Translations under genes and position numbers: made by a program
Notes under the pieces: generated by a model
Seen by the model: only the letters and a program-made list of their open reading frames with translations
The model's database searches: none
What the model was told of the DNA's origin: nothing
Origin: CAYFNF01 sp964344485
GTDB taxonomy: Bacteria; Patescibacteriota; Patescibacteriia; UBA9570; XYC2-FULL-38-9
Reading direction: 5' to 3'
NCBI GenBank assembly: GCA_964344485.1
Contig: CAYFNF010000004.1
Location: 1-64,000, forward strand
DNA length: 64,000 nucleotides
Shown: in pieces, positions 59,573 to 64,000 of the stretch
Position numbering within the stretch: the stretch's first letter is position 1
Layout of the letters: each line of letters opens with the position of its first letter

Positions 59573-60382
59573 TTAGCTAACCTTAGTATAAGATATAGAG
59601 GTCCGATGGTCAAACCGCTCGATCTGCATCGCTTGCTTAGTCTTGTTGTCTATACTCACGAATACCCCGGTTGCAAATACCTCTTCTGGCTCTACCGGAG
59701 GTTCTAAACTCACGTCCATGCGTTGTACTACCTTCTGTGCAACTAGTTCTTTATTCATTCCAAGAGAAGAATCAACAGCTCCGACCATGCCCGTGTCCGT
59801 AATATACGCCGTACCCTGGGGAAGGATCTGTTCGTCTGCTGTTTGTATATGTGTATGTGTGCCTACGACTAGTGATGCGCGCCCATCAACATGCCAACCA
59901 AAGATGCGCTTCTCACCAGTAGCCTCAGCATGCAGGTCAACAATGGTAATGGCATCTTGTCCGAACTCTTCATAGATCTTATCAAACGCGAGAAATGGAG
60001 AGTCTATATCTTCATCAAAGAAGACTTGTCCTTGTAGGTTGATGACCAATACAGGGACATCATCTACAGTGCGTGTGACAAATCCGTTCCCCGGAAGCTC
60101 CTCAGCAAAGTTCACTGGACATAACACATCGTCAGGATTGGATTCTAGCAGCTCCACCCCTTTATGATTCTTCCATACATGATTCCCAGAAGTGAACAGA
60201 TCTACACCAGCGTCGCGCAACTCACCGACTGTATCCGGCGTGATACCAAACCCATGTGCAATGTTCTCGACATTAGCAATGACAAGATCCGCAGAGTACT
60301 GTGAACGTAACTCTGGCACCAGTGCAGTTAAAGCGTTGCGGCCTGGTTTACCGACAACGTCACCGAAGAATAGAATATTCAT
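59573..60382 (-). CDS. ymdB: YmdB-family metallophosphoesterase
   Basis: 269 residues. Metal-binding motifs FFGDVVGKPGRNAL, ANVENIAHGFG, SGNHVW, DLHAEATGEK and GTHTHIQTAD match YmdB (2',3'-cyclic nucleotide phosphodiesterase). It follows rny by 17 bases, a common pairing. Confidence 0.92.
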   Translation of the reverse strand: MNILFFGDVVGKPGRNALTALVPELRSQYSADLVIANVENIAHGFGITPDTVGELRDAGVDLFTSGNHVWKNHKGVELLESNPDDVLCPVNFAEELPGNGFVTRTVDDVPVLVINLQGQVFFDEDIDSPFLAFDKIYEEFGQDAITIVDLHAEATGEKRIFGWHVDGRASLVVGTHTHIQTADEQILPQGTAYITDTGMVGAVDSSLGMNKELVAQKVVQRMDVSLEPPVEPEEVFATGVFVSIDNKTKQAMQIERFDHRTSISYTKVS

Positions 60383-60399
60383 GATCGCGTGATGACGAA

Positions 60400-61914
60400 T
60401 TATCTCGCGTACTCAACGATACGTGTTTCTCGGATCACATTTACTTTTATCTCTCCAGGGTAGCGGAGCTCTTCTTCAATGCGTTTTGCGATCTCTTTTG
60501 CAAGCTGGTGTGCTTTATAGTCATCAATATGTTCTGGCTCTACGAATACACGAATCTCTCGACCTGCTTGAATAGCATATGATTTCTGCACTCCTTCGAA
60601 TTTATTTGCAGTATTCTCTAGCTCTTCTAACCGCTGGATGTACTGTTCATAAGAATCTTTTCTCGCTCCTGGGCGACCACCAGAGATTGCATCTGCTACT
60701 TTAATGATAATTGCTTCTAATGTAGGAGGAGCATCATCATGGTGACAGAACGCTGCTTCTGACATCTCCGGAGTAAAGCCGAACTTGCGGCCGATATCTC
60801 TTCCAATGTCTGGATGTGTTCCTTGGATCTCATGGTCCAGCGCTTTTCCAATATCATGGAACAGCCCTGCTTTACGACACATCGATACATCAGCACCCAG
60901 TTCTTCTGCAAGCAGTCCTGCGAGCACGCCGACCTCAATAGAGTGGCGCAGCACATTCTGTCCGTAGCTGGTTCTGTAACGCAGGCGGCCAAGAAGTTGT
61001 ACTAGCTTTGGATCAATACCTGTAATTCCCATTTCATACAACGCCTCTTCTCCTGCGCGCTTAACCTCTCCAGACAACTCCTTCTTAGAGTTCTCAATTG
61101 CTTCTTCAATCTTGGTTGGATGGATACGACCATCTTCAATCAACCGATCTAACGCACGTTTAGCCAAGTGGCGGCGAATTGGAGAGAATGCAGAGATCAG
61201 GATGGACTCTGGTGTATCGTCTACTACGATCTCAACACCAGTGAGTTCTTCAATACGTTTAATGTTTCGTCCTTCACGACCAATAATACGACCCTTCATT
61301 TCATCTGACGGCAGGGTCAGTACTGTCGAGGTAGTCTCTGAGACATGAGACATGCTTACACGCTGAATCGCTTCTACCATCATCTGATTCGCTTTTTCAT
61401 CGAAGAACTCATTACTCTCATTTTCGAGTTTCTTCACACGCGAATCCAGCGCCTCAGCCATCTCCTTCTCCACATGGCGCATCAGCACTTCTTTAGCATC
61501 ATCACGAGAGAGCTCGGCAACACGCTCGAGCTTCTCCATCTGCTCCTTTTTAATTTTAATAATGTCTTTCTTCAGGCTCGTGATCTCGTCCTCCTTTTTC
61601 TGTAGCCCTTCTTTTTGTTGTTCAAATTGTAGCAACTTCTGGTCAAACATGTTCTCTCGCTTCTCCATGCGTTGTTGCATCTTTTGAAGCTCTGAACGAC
61701 GGTCTTGTTCTTCTTTTTTTGCTTCGTCGATAACATGAATGGCCTTCTCTTTTGCTTCCATCAGTACCTCCTGCTGTTTTGACTTTGCCTCTTTCACCAG
61801 AGACTCAGCCTTCATTTCAGCAGAATTTTTATTCGAGGTTGCTTTCAAGTGTCGGAACACCCAACCCGCACCAACTCCGACAACTAAGGCAACTGCACCG
61901 ATAATAAATTCCAT
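60400..61914 (-). CDS. rny: Ribonuclease Y
   Basis: 504 residues. N-terminal membrane helix (1-22), long coiled coil (about 25-190), KH domain (GREGRNIKRIEELTGVEIVVDDTPE), HD domain with GLFHDIGKALDHE. Membrane-bound endoribonuclease for mRNA turnover. Cotranscribed with ymdB. Confidence 0.95.
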   Translation of the reverse strand: MEFIIGAVALVVGVGAGWVFRHLKATSNKNSAEMKAESLVKEAKSKQQEVLMEAKEKAIHVIDEAKKEEQDRRSELQKMQQRMEKRENMFDQKLLQFEQQKEGLQKKEDEITSLKKDIIKIKKEQMEKLERVAELSRDDAKEVLMRHVEKEMAEALDSRVKKLENESNEFFDEKANQMMVEAIQRVSMSHVSETTSTVLTLPSDEMKGRIIGREGRNIKRIEELTGVEIVVDDTPESILISAFSPIRRHLAKRALDRLIEDGRIHPTKIEEAIENSKKELSGEVKRAGEEALYEMGITGIDPKLVQLLGRLRYRTSYGQNVLRHSIEVGVLAGLLAEELGADVSMCRKAGLFHDIGKALDHEIQGTHPDIGRDIGRKFGFTPEMSEAAFCHHDDAPPTLEAIIIKVADAISGGRPGARKDSYEQYIQRLEELENTANKFEGVQKSYAIQAGREIRVFVEPEHIDDYKAHQLAKEIAKRIEEELRYPGEIKVNVIRETRIVEYAR

Positions 61915-62156
61915 ATGTTTCTTGTTACAAGAGATGAAACACAGTGAATACGAGGAGTTGTGTTAATTGTCCTACACCAAAAGAATGGGTGAAGAATCAG
62001 TATGTAATTGTTGAATATGATCCCGTAAAACGGGCCCAAAGTCGAAATGGTATGAACAATTTCCTCAACATCTCGCAAGCACCAGTAGATCATCAATAGC
62101 TATTAATTAGATGTATTCGTAGTCTACCGCTGAAGAAGCCAACAGTCAAGAAATAT
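61915..62156. other. Gene-free region upstream of rny
   Basis: About 240 bases without a convincing gene. It contains a small CCCGTAAAACGGG hairpin at about 62023 and AT-rich stretches; presumably holds the rny promoter. No RNA gene recognised. Confidence 0.4.
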
Positions 62157-62184
62157 GAAAAAAGGCTCGGAAAAAGCCTTTTTT
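62157..62184. terminator. Terminator of the clpP operon
   Basis: AAAAAGGCT/AGCCTTTTTT stem; T run on both strands. Confidence 0.7.
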
Positions 62185-62207
62185 ATCAAAGTCGTTTTTT
62201 ATTGTTT

Positions 62208-63032
62208 TTATACCGAGCCGATATATTCAAATTTCGTGCCACTCTCTAAGTTCAGAGTTTTCGCAGCATTGCCACCTTGCAACATCACTTCAACAAAACG
62301 CTTTTGGCCCATGCCAGAGCTGCCGATAGTAAATCCGATTTCGTTATCAGGGATATCAGGCAAACGGTTGTAGCACGTAAAGCGGAACTGTTGATGCTTG
62401 TCCGTTCGGATAATCACATCGCGGCCAACTTTGAAATTAATCTCTTCAGGTAGCACGTTGGTTTTCAAGTTGCCAAATGAGTCAATCCAGCAGAACGCTT
62501 CAGGCATGAGAGGTACTTCATCCCATTTTGTTGTGCGTGGGTAGTCTTCTCCGCCAACAAGTCCAGCCGCAAGGCGAGGTAGATAATCGAAACTGCGGAA
62601 TTGCGTATCGATGATTCGTTCTTGCGTTTCTTCATCAACATTCATGTGAGGTACAACGGTTGGAATATCATAGACATCTACGGTTATATTCTTTCCGCGG
62701 AGCTTCTGAATCAAGCTGAGACAGAAACCATCAATAGTAGTGAAGATGTTGAGCTTGTCGATTTTAAACCAGCCAAAAGGAGTGCCGTTCGGCCATTTTT
62801 TTGCGTCCCCATCTCTGCGTGCAACATTTACCAGCACCACACCAGGCGCACCATCGTATGCATCGATAATATCTACCAAGTTAATCGCCGCTTCGTAGTC
62901 TGTCGGCACACCCACAAAGATCAAGTTACTACCAGGAAAGTAGGTAGAAAGGCGCGCTTGCAATCGGCCGCGCGTATTTTCGTCGCGGCAGTCCGAGATG
63001 TATGTTATAGGATCATGAAAGTGTTCATTCAT
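62208..63032 (-). CDS. SAM-hydroxide adenosyltransferase-like (DUF62) protein
   Basis: 274 residues. The C-terminal half (ICWIDSFGNLKTNV-like: FCWIDSFGNLKTNVLPEEI) matches the DUF62/SAM hydroxide adenosyltransferase family, which hydrolyses SAM to adenosine and methionine. The N-terminal half (PITYISDCRDENTRGRLQAR, NLIFVGVPTDYEAAINLVD) is a variant form lacking the classical ALLTDFG start. Between clpP and a terminator in one operon. Activity uncertain. Confidence 0.7.
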   Translation of the reverse strand: MNEHFHDPITYISDCRDENTRGRLQARLSTYFPGSNLIFVGVPTDYEAAINLVDIIDAYDGAPGVVLVNVARRDGDAKKWPNGTPFGWFKIDKLNIFTTIDGFCLSLIQKLRGKNITVDVYDIPTVVPHMNVDEETQERIIDTQFRSFDYLPRLAAGLVGGEDYPRTTKWDEVPLMPEAFCWIDSFGNLKTNVLPEEINFKVGRDVIIRTDKHQQFRFTCYNRLPDIPDNEIGFTIGSSGMGQKRFVEVMLQGGNAAKTLNLESGTKFEYIGSV

Positions 63033-63035
63033 ATG

Positions 63036-63656
63036 CTATTTGATAATTTTGTCGATTAAGCCATACGCTTTGGATTCAGTTGAGGTCATAAAGCGATCAC
63101 GGTCTGTGTCTTTCTCAATTTGTTTCAATGGTTGACCAGTGTGTTTTGCCAAGATTTTATTTAAGCGATCTTTTACATGCAAGATGTGTTCTGCTGCGAT
63201 CTTGATATCTGATGCTTGCCCTTCAGCACCGCCCATGACTTGGTGGATCATGACTTCAGAGTTTGGGAGCGCAAAGCGCTTACCTTTTGTACCAGCAGCT
63301 AACAGTGTTGCACCCATAGAAGCAGCGATACCAACGCAGATCGTTGAGACGTCACATTTAATGTATTGCATGGTGTCGTAGATCGCCATACCAGAAGTGA
63401 CTGAGCCGCCGGGGGAGTTAATATAGAGCTTGATGTCTTTCTCTGCGTCCTGTGACTCTAAAAACAACAACTGAGCGATGATTGTATTAGCGACTGCGTC
63501 ACTTATTGGGGCACCGAGAAAAATAATGCGTTCTTTTAATAAGCGGGAGTAGATATCATACGCACGTTCACCGTGCTGAGATTTTTCGATGACTGTTGGA
63601 ATAAGATAAGAACTCTCAATCTCCTGTTCAGAGTTCATTGGGGTATGGCCTTGCAT
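63036..63656 (-). CDS. clpP: ATP-dependent Clp protease proteolytic subunit
   Basis: 206 residues. Catalytic Ser113 in GIAASMGATLL and His138 in SEVMIHQVMGG, Asp in the TDRDRFMT region. Starts at 63656 or at the internal ATG (MNSEQEIESS, 63638). Degrades unfolded proteins with ClpX or ClpA/C. Four bases ahead of the DUF62-like gene. Confidence 0.95.
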   Translation of the reverse strand: MQGHTPMNSEQEIESSYLIPTVIEKSQHGERAYDIYSRLLKERIIFLGAPISDAVANTIIAQLLFLESQDAEKDIKLYINSPGGSVTSGMAIYDTMQYIKCDVSTICVGIAASMGATLLAAGTKGKRFALPNSEVMIHQVMGGAEGQASDIKIAAEHILHVKDRLNKILAKHTGQPLKQIEKDTDRDRFMTSTESKAYGLIDKIIK

Positions 63657-63663
63657 GGAATCG

Positions 63664-64000
63664 TTATGTTAGTGATTGGATTGTGAAGCGGCTGTCCTGC
63701 TGAACCAGCGTTCCTGGGATAGTGAACCCTGCAGCTTTCTTATGACCGCCTCCGCCTAGAAGTGTAGCAAGTTTTGACACATCTATCAACGGGTGTGTGG
63801 TTCGTAAACTGCCTTTAATAACGCCTGGTTCTCGTTCTGAGAGAAGCAAGACTGCTTTGGCGTCTGTCTGCTCGTCAAGGGAGTTCAAATAGTTCGCAAC
63901 TCCTTCCACTGCTTCCTTGTCAGCTTCGCACTCTTGGATATCCTGTTGTGTGATATACGTGACTACTACTCCTGATGGAGAGGGCGTAAGACGTTCGAGT
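63664..64000 (-). CDS. DHH-family phosphoesterase, C-terminal part
   Basis: The 5' end is outside the window; the frame is open to the edge. The DHHA1 signature LGGGGHKKAAGF and the SLRTTHPLIDVSKLA stretch identify the C-terminal domain of a NrnA-type oligoribonuclease / pAp phosphatase. Its stop is 7 bases before the clpP start, so it heads the same operon. Confidence 0.85.
   Translation of the reverse strand, partial: LERLTPSPSGVVVTYITQQDIQECEADKEAVEGVANYLNSLDEQTDAKAVLLLSEREPGVIKGSLRTTHPLIDVSKLATLLGGGGHKKAAGFTIPGTLVQQDSRFTIQSLT

Noticed and set aside
1..64000. Simple assembly chimera or contamination explaining the GC-rich pieces
   Set aside because: The GC-rich pieces are complete units with AT-rich promoters and terminators ending exactly at backbone gene borders, repeated about 15 times. 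Random chimeras would cut genes. It cannot be fully excluded without reads.
1..64000. CRISPR array, prophage, insertion sequence or integron cassette array
   Set aside because: No regularly spaced repeats, no integrase, transposase, capsid or portal genes, and no attC-like repeated ends were found between the units.
1..64000. UGA recoding as in some CPR lineages (Gracilibacteria, Absconditabacteria)
   Set aside because: TGA is used as a normal stop (for example at 28806-28808 and 39014) and tryptophans are encoded by TGG; no conserved glycine falls on TGA.

Overview
The window reads as the replication-origin region of a small-genome bacterium, most likely a member of the Patescibacteria / candidate phyla radiation. 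This rests on gene style, not on a database search. ProS is short and lacks the bacterial editing insert. Many housekeeping genes start at, or within a few bases of, their predicted transcription start (proS, polA, the cupin gene, the pilT-like gene, the ROK gene, the PRC-barrel gene). The surface proteome is rich in unrecognised secreted proteins, and korAB with a ferredoxin points to anaerobic carbon metabolism. The order dnaN-dnaA | rpmH-rnpA-yidD-yidC is the classical oriC neighbourhood, and 47482-47831 carries a cluster of DnaA-box-like sites.

Set into this moderate-GC backbone are about 15 transcription units (about 20 genes) of strikingly higher GC, with G or C at most third codon positions. 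They are a partial lipoprotein gene (1-197), metK (753-1823), a hypothetical gene (3328-3852), a lytic transglycosylase gene (4094-4882), a two-helix membrane protein gene (9822-10370), a second lytic transglycosylase gene (19293-19925), several hypotheticals (20039-20515, 24849-25157, 25285-25647), a four-gene operon (27389-29330), a two-gene operon (31607-32501), two small membrane protein genes (38636-38887, 39014-39337), a purA homologue (52657-54050, with an assembly gap) and a small ORF (56904-57260). Nearly every unit has its own AT-rich promoter (TTGACA-like, mostly 17-bp spacer), a 5' leader with a strong ribosome binding site, and its own terminator. In five units the stop codon or coding end lies inside the terminator hairpin. 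Backbone genes are mostly leaderless. I infer repeated acquisition of complete transcription units from a high-GC, probably Gram-negative donor. The MopE-like Asp-rich motif and the exported beta-rich proteins would fit a Myxococcota-like source, but that is unproven.

The most unusual piece is 28407-34353. Two large TrmB-family regulators each have one winged helix followed by four or three tandem copies of an effector-like domain. Each is divergently transcribed from a GC-rich operon encoding an exported protein plus small membrane proteins. The two divergent control regions look related to each other, and both carry GCT-N6-AGC inverted repeats (best copy TTGGCTAAAATAAGCCAA). The same box sits between the -35 and -10 of the GC-rich lipoprotein promoter at 434-462. 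This suggests a resident regulator that controls acquired envelope genes.

Layout: 1-5035 mixes GC-rich units with proS. 5105-9710 holds two HAD phosphatases and secreted proteins. 9750-10660 is a GC-rich unit and tRNA-Leu. 10735-14791 encodes a large FG-GAP protein and a lamin-tail protein. 14793-18637 is a PadR-regulated membrane operon. 18711-29330 mixes a cupin gene, GC-rich units, a lipoprotein, polA and a hydrolase. 29411-34353 carries the TrmB pair. 34365-42472 holds holA, rpsT, a cytidylyltransferase-like gene, uvrB, two GC-rich units, a large secreted protein and tyrS. 42519-52557 holds a ROK gene, PBP1A, the dnaN/dnaA/oriC/rpmH block, yidC, PRC-barrel and pilT-like genes. 52617-57278 holds purA, korAB and a small GC-rich unit. 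57312-64000 holds a HAD gene, ferredoxin, two tRNAs, hydrolase, HU, ymdB, rny, a SAM-hydroxide adenosyltransferase-like gene, clpP and the end of a DHH phosphoesterase gene.
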